A DNA stretch of 64,000 bases from Cohnella hashimotonis. GTDB lineage: Bacteria; Bacillota; Bacilli; Paenibacillales; Paenibacillaceae. Below, piece after piece: positions 44,025 to 53,718 of this stretch. Numbering within the stretch: the stretch's first letter is position 1; each line of letters opens with the position of its first letter. The notes under the pieces are model-generated. The model was not told the DNA's origin, ran no database searches, and was given only the letters and a program-made list of their open reading frames with translations. Location of the stretch: NCBI RefSeq assembly GCF_030014955.1, contig NZ_JAGRPV010000001.1, positions 3,658,001 to 3,722,000 of the forward strand, read 5' to 3'. The translations under genes and the position numbers were made by a program.

Positions 44025-44772
44025 GGGGATCCCTCACCTTTTGTCTATCGCTGCCCGCAGCTTGGCCGCCGCCCGTCTCCGCGTCCGCCCGCAGCTGGCG
44101 AAGCGCCTGCGCGGCCGACTGCTGCTCGGCTTCCTTTTTGGAGCGACCGGCCCCCTGACCGAGCCGCCGCTCGCCGATTCGCACCTCGACGACGAATTCC
44201 CGGTCGTGGGCCGGTCCGCGCTCCTCGAGAATCCGGTAATCGAGCGTGCCCAGACCGAGATGCTGCACGCGCTCCTGCAGCTCTGTCTTATGGTCTTTGA
44301 TCGGCGCCTGGCCTTCCTTGGGCAAATGCGCGAACAGATGCTCGCCAAGAAAGCGGTTAACCTCCACCAAGCCTTGATCCAAATACAATGCGCCGACAAA
44401 CGCCTCGAAGGCGTCGGCCAGCAAGGACGGACGGCTTCGGCCACCCGTCTGCTCCTCCCCTTTGCCGAGCAGCACGACCTGCCCGAATTCGAGCGCCTCG
44501 GCAAAACGGACAAGCGACGGCTCGCAAACGATCGCGGCTCTCAGGCGCGTGAGTTCGCCCTCGGGACGGTCCGGATACATCCGGTACAGCGCCTCGGATA
44601 CGGTCAGTTGAAGAACGGCGTCGCCAAGAAACTCAAGGCGCTCGTTGTGCTCCACGCGCGAGCCCCGCTGCTCGTTCACGTATGAGGTATGGGTAAAAGC
44701 CTGCCTTAGCAGCGAGACGTTGCGGAAGCGAACGCCCGCTCTCTCCTGCAGCCGGTTCATGACTTCGCTCAT
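44005..44772 (-). CDS. rnc: Ribonuclease III
   Basis: A 255-residue endonuclease for double-stranded RNA, maturing rRNA and other transcripts. The catalytic signature ERLEFLGDAVL is at 44-54 and the second acidic cluster is around DAFEAFVGALYLDQG (near 120). The dsRNA-binding domain covers about 165-240 (DHKTELQERVQHLG). The start MSEVMNRL is chosen because AAGGAGG lies nine bases upstream. A terminator separates it from fabF, so it has its own promoter or relies on readthrough. Confidence 0.96.
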   Translation of the reverse strand: MSEVMNRLQERAGVRFRNVSLLRQAFTHTSYVNEQRGSRVEHNERLEFLGDAVLQLTVSEALYRMYPDRPEGELTRLRAAIVCEPSLVRFAEALEFGQVVLLGKGEEQTGGRSRPSLLADAFEAFVGALYLDQGLVEVNRFLGEHLFAHLPKEGQAPIKDHKTELQERVQHLGLGTLDYRILEERGPAHDREFVVEVRIGERRLGQGAGRSKKEAEQQSAAQALRQLRADAETGGGQAAGSDRQKVRDPHVSERH

Positions 44773-44854
44773 GTTCGGCATCCTCCTTCGTGATCCTCCG
44801 CATTTCATGACGCTTCGTTGTCCCGCCGCCAGGCGGGCACATGCGTCTTATTTT

Positions 44855-44882
44855 AAAAAAAAGCAGGCGGCACGCCGCCTGC
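44855..44882 (-). terminator. Intrinsic terminator of the fatty acid operon
   Basis: A perfect 8-bp stem GCAGGCGG-CGTG-CCGCCTGC on the minus strand followed by eight T. It lies 20 bases past the fabF stop. Confidence 0.95.
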
Positions 44883-44903
44883 GTCATGGCCGAGCGCTTA
44901 CGT

Positions 44904-46145
44904 TCAAGCCTCGTATTTGCGCAAAATAACCGTGGCATTGTGACCGCCGAAGCCAAACGAATTCGACAACGCCACCTTCACGTCCGCCTCGCGCGGTACG
45001 TTCGGCACGCAATCCAGGTCGCACTCCGGATCCTGGTTGTCGAGATTGATCGTCGGCGGGAGCACGCCGTTCTGGAGCGCCAGGCCGACGATAACGGCTT
45101 CGACGCCGCCGGCGGCACCGAGCATGTGGCCGGTCATCGACTTGGTCGAGCTGACCGCGAGCTTGTGCGCATGCTCGCCGAACGTGCGCTTGATCGCTTC
45201 GGTCTCGGACTTGTCCCCGACAGGCGTAGACGTGCCGTGCGCGTTGATGTAGCCGATCTCCTCGGCCGCGATCCCCGCGTCCTTGATCGCTCTGGCCATG
45301 CAGCGTGCAGCGCCGTCCGGATCCGGCTCGGTCATATGGTGAGCGTCGCCGCTCATGCCGTAGCCGATGATCTCGGCGTAGATATGCGCGCCGCGCGCCG
45401 TCGCGTGCTCAAGCGACTCCAAAATGAGCACGCCCGCGCCTTCGCCCATGACGAAGCCGTCGCGGTCCGTATCGAACGGGCGGCTCGCCTTTTCAGGCTC
45501 CTCGTTGCGCGTGCTCATCGCCCGCATATTGGAAAATCCGGCGACCGCGATCGGACGGATCGTTGCTTCGGCGCCGCCGCAGATCATGACGTCGGCGTCT
45601 CCGCGCTGGATCAGCTTGTACGAATCGCCGATCGAATGCGTGCCTGTCGCGCAGGCCGTGACGGCAGTCGTGTTGGGCCCCTTGGCGCCCGTAACGATCG
45701 AGATCTGGCCGCTCGCCATGTTCGCGATCATCATCGGGATAAAGAACGGACTGACGCGTCGCGGTCCCTTTTCCATCAGGATCGTATGCTGATCTTCCCA
45801 GGTGCCGAGTCCGCCGATGCCGGAGCCGACGCTCACGCCGACGCGGTCGGCTTCGGCATTGACGCCGATCTCAAGACCCGCGTCCTTCACGGCGCTGAGC
45901 GAGGCCGCGAGGCCGAACTGCACGAAACGGTCCATGCGGCGCGCTTCCTTCTTGTCGATGCCGTGCGCTTCTGGCTCCCAGTTCTTCACTTCGGCCGCAA
46001 TCTTCGTCGGATAGTCGGCCGTATCGAACGCCTCGATCAGGCTCACGCCCGACTTGCCGGCGAGCAGGCTGTCCCAAAACGTATTCAAATCCGTACCCAG
46101 GGAGGTAACGACTCCCATGCCGGTTACAACTACACGATGTGCCAA
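44904..46145 (-). CDS. fabF: 3-oxoacyl-[acyl-carrier-protein] synthase II
   Basis: A 413-residue condensing enzyme for chain elongation. Catalytic Cys in [12 protein letters not shown], His in [11 protein letters not shown] and His in [12 protein letters not shown]. It begins with a TTG codon (46143-46145) preceded by AGAGGTG; no ATG gives the conserved [11 protein letters not shown] start. It is the last gene of the fab operon and is separated from acpP by an unusually long, structured 373-base gap. Confidence 0.96.
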   Translation of the reverse strand: MAHRVVVTGMGVVTSLGTDLNTFWDSLLAGKSGVSLIEAFDTADYPTKIAAEVKNWEPEAHGIDKKEARRMDRFVQFGLAASLSAVKDAGLEIGVNAEADRVGVSVGSGIGGLGTWEDQHTILMEKGPRRVSPFFIPMMIANMASGQISIVTGAKGPNTTAVTACATGTHSIGDSYKLIQRGDADVMICGGAEATIRPIAVAGFSNMRAMSTRNEEPEKASRPFDTDRDGFVMGEGAGVLILESLEHATARGAHIYAEIIGYGMSGDAHHMTEPDPDGAARCMARAIKDAGIAAEEIGYINAHGTSTPVGDKSETEAIKRTFGEHAHKLAVSSTKSMTGHMLGAAGGVEAVIVGLALQNGVLPPTINLDNQDPECDLDCVPNVPREADVKVALSNSFGFGGHNATVILRKYEA

Positions 46146-46518
46146 ACGATGTTCACCTCTTCAGCCGATGCGTAAACGTTCGGCGCGTCTTTTGACGGAC
46201 GGCCCGTTTCGCGTAGAAATCCGGGCGATCCGGATGCTAGAGGCGTCCGAATCCCCGGAGCGGATGGTAAGCAAGACTCACGAACGGATCGGCGTCCGCA
46301 TAAGGACGGATCCCGTCATTTATTGCAGCGATTCGTCCCGCCCGGGAAGAATCGTTCTAATAAATACGGCGTCCGCCGCGGCATGGCGCATATCCGGCTC
46401 CGTACAGGTAGCGACGGCCCGGGACCGTCCTCACGGATGGCCGCCGGGCCGCAGACCCAAAAATCGATGCATAATGTGGAGAAGTCCCGCTCTTCGAAGC
46501 GGGACCTTGTCAGATCAG
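46146..46518. other. Long structured gap between acpP and fabF
   Basis: No gene is seen in these 373 bases. They hold a perfect 8-bp hairpin just after acpP (46484-46505, GTCCCGCT / AGCGGGAC) without a T-run, and a second GC stem around 46405-46455 (CGGCCCGG and CCGGGCCG arms on the minus strand). These may be a processing or attenuation site that sets the acpP to fabF ratio, as acpP mRNA is needed in excess. This is inference from structure only. Confidence 0.4.
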
Positions 46519-46752
46519 TTAGGCATGAGATTGTATGTAATTTACGACTTCTCCCACCGTAGTGATCTTCTCTGCATCCTCATCGGAGATCTCCAAGTCG
46601 AATTCGTCTTCGAGTTCCATTACCAGTTCGACGACATCAAGAGAGTCGGCGCCCAAGTCATCCTTAAAGTTCGCTTCGTTGGTGACTTCGGCCTCTTCTA
46701 CGCCCAGGCGTTCGACCACGATGCGTTTAACGCGATCATATACATCGGACAT
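46519..46752 (-). CDS. acpP: Acyl carrier protein
   Basis: A 77-residue acidic carrier protein. The phosphopantetheine serine is Ser37 in [10 protein letters not shown]. Start at MSDVYDRV with AGGGAGGTG upstream; the GTG nine bases earlier would overlap that site. It carries the growing acyl chain between the Fab enzymes. It lies 132 bases after fabG. Confidence 0.98.
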   Translation of the reverse strand: MSDVYDRVKRIVVERLGVEEAEVTNEANFKDDLGADSLDVVELVMELEDEFDLEISDEDAEKITTVGEVVNYIQSHA

Positions 46753-46884
46753 CCGGTTCACCTCCCTTTTGGTATTATACGAGATAGATGGACAAAAAGC
46801 CAGCGCGTAAACGGTTCCGCAATAGCCTCTTGTCCGTTGCGCCGCACGCCCGCGGACCCAAGTCCGCCGGGGTACGGCAGCCTC

Positions 46885-47637
46885 TTACATGTACATGCCT
46901 CCGTCGACATGGATCGTCTGCCCGGTCATGTAAGACGCGCTGTCCGACGCCAGGTAGAGCACGCTCGAAGCGATCTCCTCGGGCCTGCCCATCCGGCCGA
47001 GCGGAATGTCCTTCAGCATGCCTTCGCGAAGATCGGCCGGCAGCTTGTCCGTCATGTCCGTCTCGATGAAGCCCGGCGCGACCGCGTTGACCGTGATGCC
47101 TCGCGACGCCAGTTCCCTCGCCGCGGACTTCGTCAGTCCGATGACGCCGGCTTTGGCCGCCACGTAATTCGCCTGCCCCGCGTTGCCGAGCACGCCGACG
47201 ACCGAGGAGATATTGATGATGCGCCCATAGCGCTGCTTCATCATCGGACGGGTGACCGCCTTGATGCCGTTGAACACGCCCTTGAGATTCGTCTCGATAA
47301 CGGCGTCGAATTCTTCTTCCTTCATCCGCATGATCAGGTTATCCCGCGTAATGCCCGCGTTGTTCACGAGAATGTCCACCTTGCCGAACGCCTCGATCGC
47401 GCTTTGCACCATCGCGTCGAACTCCGCTGCTTTGCCGACGTTCGCCTGGACCAGAATCGCCTTGCGCCCGAGCGCCTCGATCGCGTCGGCCGTCTCTTTG
47501 GCCGCAGCTTCGCCGCCAGCGTAGTTCACGGCGACGTCGCAGCCCGCCTCGGCGAGCGCGATTGCAATGGCCCGGCCGATTCCGCGCGATGCGCCGGTCA
47601 CGAGCGCGGCTTTGCCGCTAAGATCAAACTCCGCCAT
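46885..47637 (-). CDS. fabG: 3-oxoacyl-[acyl-carrier-protein] reductase
   Basis: A 250-residue SDR that reduces 3-oxoacyl-ACP with [13 protein letters not shown] (14-21), NNAGIT (about 91), catalytic Ser in ISSVVGVLG, Tyr and Lys in NYVAAKAG, and C-terminal [14 protein letters not shown] precedes the ATG. The arrangement fabD-fabG-acpP is standard. Confidence 0.96.
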   Translation of the reverse strand: MAEFDLSGKAALVTGASRGIGRAIAIALAEAGCDVAVNYAGGEAAAKETADAIEALGRKAILVQANVGKAAEFDAMVQSAIEAFGKVDILVNNAGITRDNLIMRMKEEEFDAVIETNLKGVFNGIKAVTRPMMKQRYGRIINISSVVGVLGNAGQANYVAAKAGVIGLTKSAARELASRGITVNAVAPGFIETDMTDKLPADLREGMLKDIPLGRMGRPEEIASSVLYLASDSASYMTGQTIHVDGGMYM

Positions 47638-47712
47638 ATTATTACCCCTCTCGCGTTAGGCGTAATCACCAAATCCGAAGCCTCATTAGGTGGCGTCAGG
47701 CGCGTCCCGATT

Positions 47713-48642
47713 TCAACCGAATTCCGCTTCGTTGACGCCGGCGGCGCTGTTCACGGATACGACCCGCACCGTCTTGTCGATCTTCTTGATCAGGCCGGCC
47801 AGTACGGTGCCCGAGCCGATTTCTACGAACGTATCGACGCCTTCGCCTATCAAATAACGAATGCTGTCTTCCCACAACACGGGGGACACGACCTGCTCCA
47901 CGAGCAGTTCGCGCAATCGCGCGCCCTCGCCAACCGCAGTCGCCGTCACGTTGGCGATCACCGGCACTTCGGCATCGCGGAAGGCGACCTCGTCAAGCTT
48001 GGACGCGAGCCGGTCGGCCGCGGGACGCATGAGCGACGAATGGAACGGCCCGCTGACGTCCAGCGGGATGACCCGCTTCGCGCCGGCCTCCTTGCCGCGT
48101 TCGACGACCGCGGCGACGCCCGCCGCCGTGCCGGATACGACGATCTGGCCCGGGCAATTGATATTGGCGAGCTCGACCTGCGTGCCGGCAGCCGAGATGT
48201 CGCGGCAGAGCGCGTCAAGCGCTTCGCGCTCGGCGCCGAGCGTCGCAGCCATCGCCCCCTGACCGCTAGGCACCGCTTCTTCCATGAACGTGCCGCGCGC
48301 GCGGACGAGCCGGATGGCGTCGGCGAAGTCGAGGACGTTGGCGGCGACGAGCGCGCTGTATTCGCCGAGACTGTGGCCGGCAACGAAATCCGGCTTTACG
48401 CCTCTCGCCTTGAACGCCTCGAGCAGCGCTACGCTTGTCGCAAGCAGCGCGGGCTGGGTGTTCGCCGTTTGTCGCAGCGAATCCTCCGGCCCTTCGAAGC
48501 AAAGCGCCGACACGGAAAATCCGAGCGCCCGATCGGCGGCCTCGTACACATGACGCGAAGCCTCGAACGCTTCTGCGGCATCCTTGCCCATTCCGACCGC
48601 CTGCGCCCCTTGTCCGGGAAATACGAATGCGATTTTACCCAT
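47713..48642 (-). CDS. fabD: Malonyl-CoA--ACP transacylase
   Basis: A 309-residue transacylase that loads malonate onto ACP. Nucleophile Ser91 in GHSLGEYSA, His in GPFHSSLM near 200, and N-terminal FVFPGQGAQAVGMG. It starts 25 bases after fabH. Confidence 0.96.
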   Translation of the reverse strand: MGKIAFVFPGQGAQAVGMGKDAAEAFEASRHVYEAADRALGFSVSALCFEGPEDSLRQTANTQPALLATSVALLEAFKARGVKPDFVAGHSLGEYSALVAANVLDFADAIRLVRARGTFMEEAVPSGQGAMAATLGAEREALDALCRDISAAGTQVELANINCPGQIVVSGTAAGVAAVVERGKEAGAKRVIPLDVSGPFHSSLMRPAADRLASKLDEVAFRDAEVPVIANVTATAVGEGARLRELLVEQVVSPVLWEDSIRYLIGEGVDTFVEIGSGTVLAGLIKKIDKTVRVVSVNSAAGVNEAEFG

Positions 48643-48667
48643 GATCGTTCGTCAGCCTCCTCTATCC

Positions 48668-49654
48668 TTACCAGACCAATACCGAAGCGCCCCAAGTGAG
48701 GCCGCCGCCGAAGCCGACCATGGCGATCGTGTCGCCTTCGCTTACGCGGCCTTCTTCCACGGCTTCGGCCAGCGCCAGCGGAATCGAAGCCGCCGACATG
48801 TTGCCGTACCGATCGATGTTGATCACGCACTTCTCCGGCGGCAGCTCGAGCCGTTCGAGCGAAGCCTGGATGATGCGGATGTTCGCCTGATGCGGCACGA
48901 GCAGATCGATCTCGGACTTGTCCACGCCCGCCTTGCGGAGCGCTTCCTCGGCCGCGTTGCCCATAATGCGCGCCGCGAACTTGAACACCTCGCGGCCGTT
49001 CATCTCGATGAAGTGACGCTTGCCGCCCACCGTCTCTTCGGACGAAGGCTGGCGGGAGCCGCCGCCCTGGATGCGCAGATGCGGGCCTCCGGAGCCGTCG
49101 GCCCCGAGCTCGAACGACTTGAAGCCGCGTCCTTCGGGCACTTCGCCGATGACGACGGCGCCGGCGCCGTCGCCGAACAGCACGCAGGTGTTGCGGTCCG
49201 TGTAATCGGTAATCCGGGAAAGCGTGTCCGCGCCGATGACGAGCGCGTACTTGTACATGCCGAGCGCGATGAAGCCGGATGCGTTGGCGAGACCGTAGAT
49301 GAAGCCGGAGCAGGCGGCGGACAAATCGAACGCGGCCGCCTTCTTCGCGCCGAGACGATCCTGCAGGATGCAGGCGGTCGACGGGAAAAACATGTCGGGC
49401 GTAATCGTCGCGACGATGATCAGATCGAGCTGATCCGCCGTGATGTTCGCCGACGACAGCGCCTTGACGGCCGCTTCGTACGCCAGATCGCTCGTCGCCT
49501 CGTGCCCGGCCGCGATGCGGCGCTCGCGGATGCCTGTACGGCTAACGATCCATTCGTCGTTCGTATCCACCACTTGCTCGAGCTCTTGGTTCGTCAGGCG
49601 GCGCTCCGGCGCGTACTTGCCGATGCCGAGGACGCCCACGGGAATTCCATTCAT
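48668..49654 (-). CDS. fabH: 3-oxoacyl-[acyl-carrier-protein] synthase III
   Basis: A 328-residue enzyme that starts fatty acid synthesis from acyl-CoA and malonyl-ACP. Catalytic Cys in SAACSGFIYGLANA, His in VPHQANIRI and Asn in NIDRYGNMSAAS. I prefer the ATG at 49654 (MNGIPVGVLGIG), which matches the family start; a GTG at 49669 overlapping the plsX stop (GTGA) is possible and would add five residues. Confidence 0.95.
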   Translation of the reverse strand: MNGIPVGVLGIGKYAPERRLTNQELEQVVDTNDEWIVSRTGIRERRIAAGHEATSDLAYEAAVKALSSANITADQLDLIIVATITPDMFFPSTACILQDRLGAKKAAAFDLSAACSGFIYGLANASGFIALGMYKYALVIGADTLSRITDYTDRNTCVLFGDGAGAVVIGEVPEGRGFKSFELGADGSGGPHLRIQGGGSRQPSSEETVGGKRHFIEMNGREVFKFAARIMGNAAEEALRKAGVDKSEIDLLVPHQANIRIIQASLERLELPPEKCVINIDRYGNMSAASIPLALAEAVEEGRVSEGDTIAMVGFGGGLTWGASVLVW

Positions 49655-49665
49655 CGTCTTCTCTC

Positions 49666-50655
49666 TCACTTTCCGCCGAATTCTTCGGCCAATGCAGGGA
49701 TGAGTCCGTTGTCGATCGCGGCTACCGTATGGCGGATCGCATGCATCGTCGCGGTGGCGTCCGAGGAGCCATGGCTCTTGACGACCAGTCCGTTCACACC
49801 GAGCAGCGGCGCGCCGTTGTACACCTTGTAATCCATCATCTTGCCGACGCGCCTGAAGTTTGGTCGAAGCACGGCCGCCGCCAGCTTGGAGCGTAGGCTG
49901 CTCGTCATCTCCTGCTTCAGCAGGCCGAACACCGTCTCCGCCGCGCCCTCGATCGCCTTAAGCAGGATGTTGCCGGAAAAACCGTCGCATACGAGCACGT
50001 CGCAGCTGCGGCTAAGCACGTCGCGCGCCTCGACGTTGCCGATAAAGTGAATCGGCGCCGTCTCGAGCAGCTCGAACGCGGCTTTGCTCAGCTCGTTGCC
50101 TTTGGCCGCCTCGGTGCCGACGTTAAGCAGCCCAACCTTGGGCTTCGCGAGTCCGTGCACCTTCTGTCTGTACATGCTGCCCATCAGCGCGTACTGCAGC
50201 AGATGCTCGGGCTTCGCGTCCATGTTGGCGCCGAGATCGAGCGTCAGGACGCCCTTGCCGTCCGTCGTTGGAAAAAGCGAGGTCAGACCCGGCCGGTCGA
50301 TGCCTTTAAGCCTGCCTAATACCAGCAAGCCCGCCGTCATCAAAGCGCCGGTATTGCCCGCAGAGATCATTGCGTCGGCGGCGCCCTCTTTTACCATGCG
50401 GGCGGCCACGTTCATCGATGCGTCCGGCTTGCGGCGCACCGCGCGCACGGGTTCGTCGTCCGGCTCGATGACGTCGGACGCGGGCACGATCGTCACGTTA
50501 GAAGGCTTGCCTGCGCCCAGCAGCGGATTCAGCGCCTCCGGCCGGCCGACGAGCAGCAGCTCCGCTTTTGGCCACTGCGCGGCTGCGGCCAGCGCGCCTT
50601 CTACCGTCGAGCGGGGCGCATGGTCGCCGCCCATCGCGTCTATGGCGATTTTCAT
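49666..50655 (-). CDS. plsX: Phosphate acyltransferase PlsX
   Basis: A 329-residue acyl-ACP:phosphate acyltransferase that links fatty acid and phospholipid synthesis. N-terminal IAIDAMGGDHAP is diagnostic; SAGNTGALMTAGL and DGFSGNILLKAIEG follow. The ATG at 50655 overlaps the fapR stop (ATGA). Confidence 0.96.
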   Translation of the reverse strand: MKIAIDAMGGDHAPRSTVEGALAAAAQWPKAELLLVGRPEALNPLLGAGKPSNVTIVPASDVIEPDDEPVRAVRRKPDASMNVAARMVKEGAADAMISAGNTGALMTAGLLVLGRLKGIDRPGLTSLFPTTDGKGVLTLDLGANMDAKPEHLLQYALMGSMYRQKVHGLAKPKVGLLNVGTEAAKGNELSKAAFELLETAPIHFIGNVEARDVLSRSCDVLVCDGFSGNILLKAIEGAAETVFGLLKQEMTSSLRSKLAAAVLRPNFRRVGKMMDYKVYNGAPLLGVNGLVVKSHGSSDATATMHAIRHTVAAIDNGLIPALAEEFGGK

Positions 50656-51245
50656 GCCTCTCCCGCTCCTTCCTCGTCCGCAGCGCCTGCGGAGCGATAA
50701 ATCACAAAGTTGCCTTGAAACACCATTTCGTCGCCGACGTAAGTGAATACCTCCACCTTCGCCTTGCCTTTCTGAACGCCGCTGGATCTTACATACGCCT
50801 TGGCGATGCACTTCTCCCCGAGCCTCGCAGGACGAATGAAACGGATATCCGCCGATGCGGTCAGCGCGATCTCGTCGTTGATGACGGCCACCGCGAGCGA
50901 GTTGGCCTGCGCGAACACATGATGACCGCGCGCAATGCCGCTGCGGGAGAAGACGTGCTCGTCCCGGATCTCGAACATGGAAATGCCGCTCTTGTCGAGC
51001 TGAAGATCGAGGATGTCCCCGATGACCTCATGCAGCGGCAGCGATCGGACCGGATCGTAGGAACGCTCCGCCATCAGCTTGAGCCGCTCGCGCAGCTCGG
51101 GGATCGCCAGCTCCAGCCTGTCGAGCCGGATCGTCTGGATGCTGACTTTGAGCAGGCGGGTCAATTCCCGGTCGGTCAGGAACGGATTGTCTTCGATGAG
51201 GCGGGCGAGCTGCTGATGGCGTTGCTTTTTGGGCATGCGTTCCAT
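50652..51245 (-). CDS. fapR: Fatty acid and phospholipid biosynthesis repressor FapR
   Basis: A 197-residue malonyl-CoA-responsive repressor. N-terminal DeoR-like helix-turn-helix (FLTDRELTRLLKVSIQTIRLDR, split by the turn) and a C-terminal hotdog domain (about 75-190) that binds malonyl-CoA. I start at MERMPKKQ, with AAGGCGGTG upstream. It represses its own operon through the box at 51271-51289. Confidence 0.95.
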   Translation of the reverse strand: MERMPKKQRHQQLARLIEDNPFLTDRELTRLLKVSIQTIRLDRLELAIPELRERLKLMAERSYDPVRSLPLHEVIGDILDLQLDKSGISMFEIRDEHVFSRSGIARGHHVFAQANSLAVAVINDEIALTASADIRFIRPARLGEKCIAKAYVRSSGVQKGKAKVEVFTYVGDEMVFQGNFVIYRSAGAADEEGAGEA

Positions 51246-51259
51246 GGGCGACACCGCCT

Positions 51260-51289
51260 TATATGTTCATACTGATACCTGGTGCCAAT
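51260..51289 (-). promoter_or_regulatory. fapR promoter with FapR operator
   Basis: TTGGCA (51283-51288), 17 bases, CATATA (51260-51265) on the minus strand. ACTGATACCTGGTGCCAAT (51271-51289) matches the inverted-repeat FapR consensus ATTAGTACCTGATACTAAT, as I recall it, at 13 of 19 positions. It covers the -35 box and spacer, which fits autorepression. Confidence 0.6.
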
Positions 51290-51299
51290 CCGATATAAA

Positions 51300-51338
51300 G
51301 AAAAACGCGCCTTGACGCTAGTCACGCCGGGACGCGTT
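51300..51338 (-). terminator. Intrinsic terminator after rpmF
   Basis: On the minus strand AACGCG pairs with CGCGTT, with inner partial pairing GGCGTGAC/GTC-like, followed by TTTTTC. It lies six bases past the rpmF stop and separates it from the fapR promoter. Confidence 0.7.
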
Positions 51339-51344
51339 ATTTCA

Positions 51345-51518
51345 TTATTGCTTGATGATTTCGCGGGATTTGTACGTGCCGCAAACCTTGCACACGCGGT
51401 GCGAGATTTTCAATTCTCCGCATTGTTCGCACTTGACCAAACCCGGAACGACCAATTTGAAGTGCGTCCGGCGCTTGTTTTTGCGGGCTTTGGATGTTTT
51501 GCCAAAAGGTACTGCCAT
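51345..51518 (-). CDS. rpmF: 50S ribosomal protein L32
   Basis: A 57-residue basic protein: [17 protein letters not shown] start, then two zinc-binding pairs CEQC and CKVC, so it is the zinc-containing form. GGAGG precedes the ATG. It follows yceD, the near-universal arrangement. Confidence 0.97.
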   Translation of the reverse strand: MAVPFGKTSKARKNKRRTHFKLVVPGLVKCEQCGELKISHRVCKVCGTYKSREIIKQ

Positions 51519-51584
51519 GTTCCCACCTCCTTACCAGAGTCGAAAGCGAAAGCGGCCTCTATCGGCATTCCTATTTCGATGTCG

Positions 51585-52109
51585 TTATGAACGTTCGGAA
51601 TCGAACCAGCCTTTGAGCGCCTCCAGCCTCGGATCGATCTTGATCGGCCGCGGCCGCTCGGGCTTGCCGTTCAGGTCTTCGCCGGTCTCCGGGTCGAGTC
51701 CCTTGCAGTCTTCGCTGCAGGTCGGCGACAGCGGCAGATTCAGCAGCAGTTCGTCCTCGAGATAAGGCCGAATCTCCAGCCGATCGCCGTGGAACGGCAC
51801 GAAGTCCTCGTCGTCCTGCTCTCCGAGATCCGCCACTTCCTGCGAGACTTGCTTAAAGCTCTCGCTGTAAGGAATGTGAAGCGGCTCTTCGAACTTGGTC
51901 AAGCAGCGAACGCATGTCCATTCGAGATTGCAGTCAAGCTGGCCTTCTACCTGAACGAACTCGCCGGAAGGCTCGGCCGTAACGTCCGCTTCCAGCGGAC
52001 CGGCCGGACGAACGCCGGGTATCTGCGACAGCAGATCGGCGACGTCAATCGTCTCGTGCAGCGCGACCTTAGCCTTGGCTGCCCTCAGTTCCTGTACATT
52101 GAGCAACAT
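51585..52109 (-). CDS. yceD: YceD family protein (DUF177)
   Basis: A 174-residue member of the YceD family, linked in bacteria and plants to 23S rRNA accumulation. Conserved CVRCLTKF (CxxC) near 82-85 and a C-terminal CSEDCKGLDPETGEDLN with a second cysteine pair suggest a metal site. GGAGTG precedes MLLNVQEL. It is transcribed with rpmF from a consensus promoter, divergent from tmcAL. Confidence 0.92.
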   Translation of the reverse strand: MLLNVQELRAAKAKVALHETIDVADLLSQIPGVRPAGPLEADVTAEPSGEFVQVEGQLDCNLEWTCVRCLTKFEEPLHIPYSESFKQVSQEVADLGEQDDEDFVPFHGDRLEIRPYLEDELLLNLPLSPTCSEDCKGLDPETGEDLNGKPERPRPIKIDPRLEALKGWFDSERS

Positions 52110-52135
52110 ATTATCACTCCAAACAAACAAAAGTA

Positions 52136-52165
52136 ATTATAGACGCGAGGCAGCGCTTTTGTCAA
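52136..52165 (-). promoter_or_regulatory. Consensus SigA promoter of yceD-rpmF
   Basis: TTGACA (52160-52165), 18 bases, TATAAT (52136-52141) on the minus strand: both boxes are perfect, 27 bases before the yceD ATG. Strong constitutive expression is expected, as befits a ribosomal protein gene. Confidence 0.9.
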
Positions 52166-52263
52166 CATTTAACGCGTCGGGAGGCCCTGGCGTCCCGATT
52201 GGGAATTCAATCCTTCATTCATGTTATCATATCCTTAATTCGCGCTTCAAAGGAGCGTTCGCC

Positions 52264-53499
52264 ATGTCCACCGTCGGCCTCGTCGTCGAATACAATCCGC
52301 TGCACAACGGTCATCTCTATCATATACAACAATCGCGCAAAATAACGGAAGCCGAATCCGTCATCGCCGTCATGAGCGGTCACTTTCTGCAGCGAGGCGA
52401 GCCGGCCATCGCGGACAAGTGGTCCCGTACGGAAATGGCGCTGCGCGCGGGCTGCGACCTCGTGCTCGAGCTGCCCGTCGCCTACAGCGCCCAGCCCGCC
52501 CAATGGTTCGCCTACGGCGCGGTCGCCGCACTGGCCGCGACCGGCGTCTGCGACGCGCTATGCTTCGGCAGCGAGAGCGGGGACGCCGAAGCGCTGGCTC
52601 GCATCGCCGATCGGCTGTCGGCCGAGCCCGAGTCGATGCGGCTTCGGCTGGGCGCGCTGCTGAAGGAGGGCCTGCCTTATCCGAGCGCCTATGCCGCGGC
52701 GGCCCGCGAGCTGCTTGAGGCCGCGGGGGAAGCTGACGCCGCGTTCGGTCTTGCGCAGCCGAACCATACGCTCGGGCTTCACTATTTGCTCGCGCTGCGC
52801 AAGCTGGGCTGTCCGATGAAGGCGCTGTCCATCCGGCGCGAAAAGTCGGACTACAATCAAACCGCGATCACCGATACGGCCATCGCCAGCGCGACGGCGC
52901 TGCGCAAGCTGATCGGAGAAGCGGGAGGCGCGCTGGACGGCATCGCGCCTTATGTGCCCGGCTCGACTTTGTCGGTGCTGCGCCGGGAGGCGTCGGCAGG
53001 CAGGGCGCCCGTGACGTGGGACGTCTTCGCCAGACCGCTGTTCCACCTGCTCGGCTCCCTGCCCGCGTCGGAGCTGGCGTCTTATGCCGAAGTGACCGAG
53101 GGACTCGAGCATCGCATCAAGGGCGCGCTGCGGGATATACGGTCCTGGCGCGTGGACGAGCTGCTGGACCTGCTTAAGACGAAGCGGTATACGCGCACGA
53201 AGCTGCAGCGGACGCTCTTGCGTATTCTGCTCGGCCACCGCAAGGAAGACTTGGATGCCGAACGGCTGGCCGCAGGCGTGCAGTACGTCCGCGTGCTCGG
53301 CTTCACGGCGCGGGGACAAGCGCTGCTAAGACGCATGAAAAAGACGGCGGCCGTGCCGGTCGTCCACTCCGCGGCGGACGGAGACTGGCCATATTTGGCG
53401 ATGGACGCGCGGGCGACTGCGGTTTATACGGCAGCGCTTGCCGCCTCGCGTCCCGCAGATGCCTGGCGTGACTATACGCAGCCGCCAGTTCGAGTATAA
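52264..53499 (+). CDS. tmcAL: tRNA(Met) cytidine acetate ligase
   Basis: A 411-residue nucleotidyltransferase-fold enzyme (YlbM) that acetylates the wobble cytidine of elongator tRNA-Met using acetate and ATP. The ATP site is VVEYNPLHNGH (8-17, HxGH-like) with SGHFLQRGEPA (38-48), and FGSES near 100. AAGGAGC precedes the ATG at 52264; the open frame upstream runs over the divergent promoter and is not coding. Divergent from yceD as in other Bacillales. Confidence 0.95.
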   Translation: MSTVGLVVEYNPLHNGHLYHIQQSRKITEAESVIAVMSGHFLQRGEPAIADKWSRTEMALRAGCDLVLELPVAYSAQPAQWFAYGAVAALAATGVCDALCFGSESGDAEALARIADRLSAEPESMRLRLGALLKEGLPYPSAYAAAARELLEAAGEADAAFGLAQPNHTLGLHYLLALRKLGCPMKALSIRREKSDYNQTAITDTAIASATALRKLIGEAGGALDGIAPYVPGSTLSVLRREASAGRAPVTWDVFARPLFHLLGSLPASELASYAEVTEGLEHRIKGALRDIRSWRVDELLDLLKTKRYTRTKLQRTLLRILLGHRKEDLDAERLAAGVQYVRVLGFTARGQALLRRMKKTAAVPVVHSAADGDWPYLAMDARATAVYTAALAASRPADAWRDYTQPPVRV

Positions 53500-53718
53500 C
53501 TGTCGATGGGGCGTTTTTCAGCAGCCGAGATTTAAGCTCCTATGCCCGCGCGACCCGCGTGCGCAAGACGCCGGTTGAGATAACCTCGTCGGCACGCGTT
53601 CGCCGGATTTTGCGACGGGCTGCCTGCGCTTGGCGCTCACCGATCCTGCGGGAGCTGCAAAAATGCAAAAATGCGGCTATTTCAGCGCAGAACTTGCCAT
53701 ATCAAGATCCGCAGTTCG

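Noticed and set aside
46054..48699. Very long plus-strand open frame opposite fabF-acpP-fabG-fabD
   Set aside because: Lies across four certain minus-strand genes and their gaps; composition is that of antisense GC-rich sequence, with no domain.
53500..53718. Possible terminator between tmcAL and the GNAT gene
   Set aside because: Short A/T-runs are present but I could not find a convincing stem next to them.
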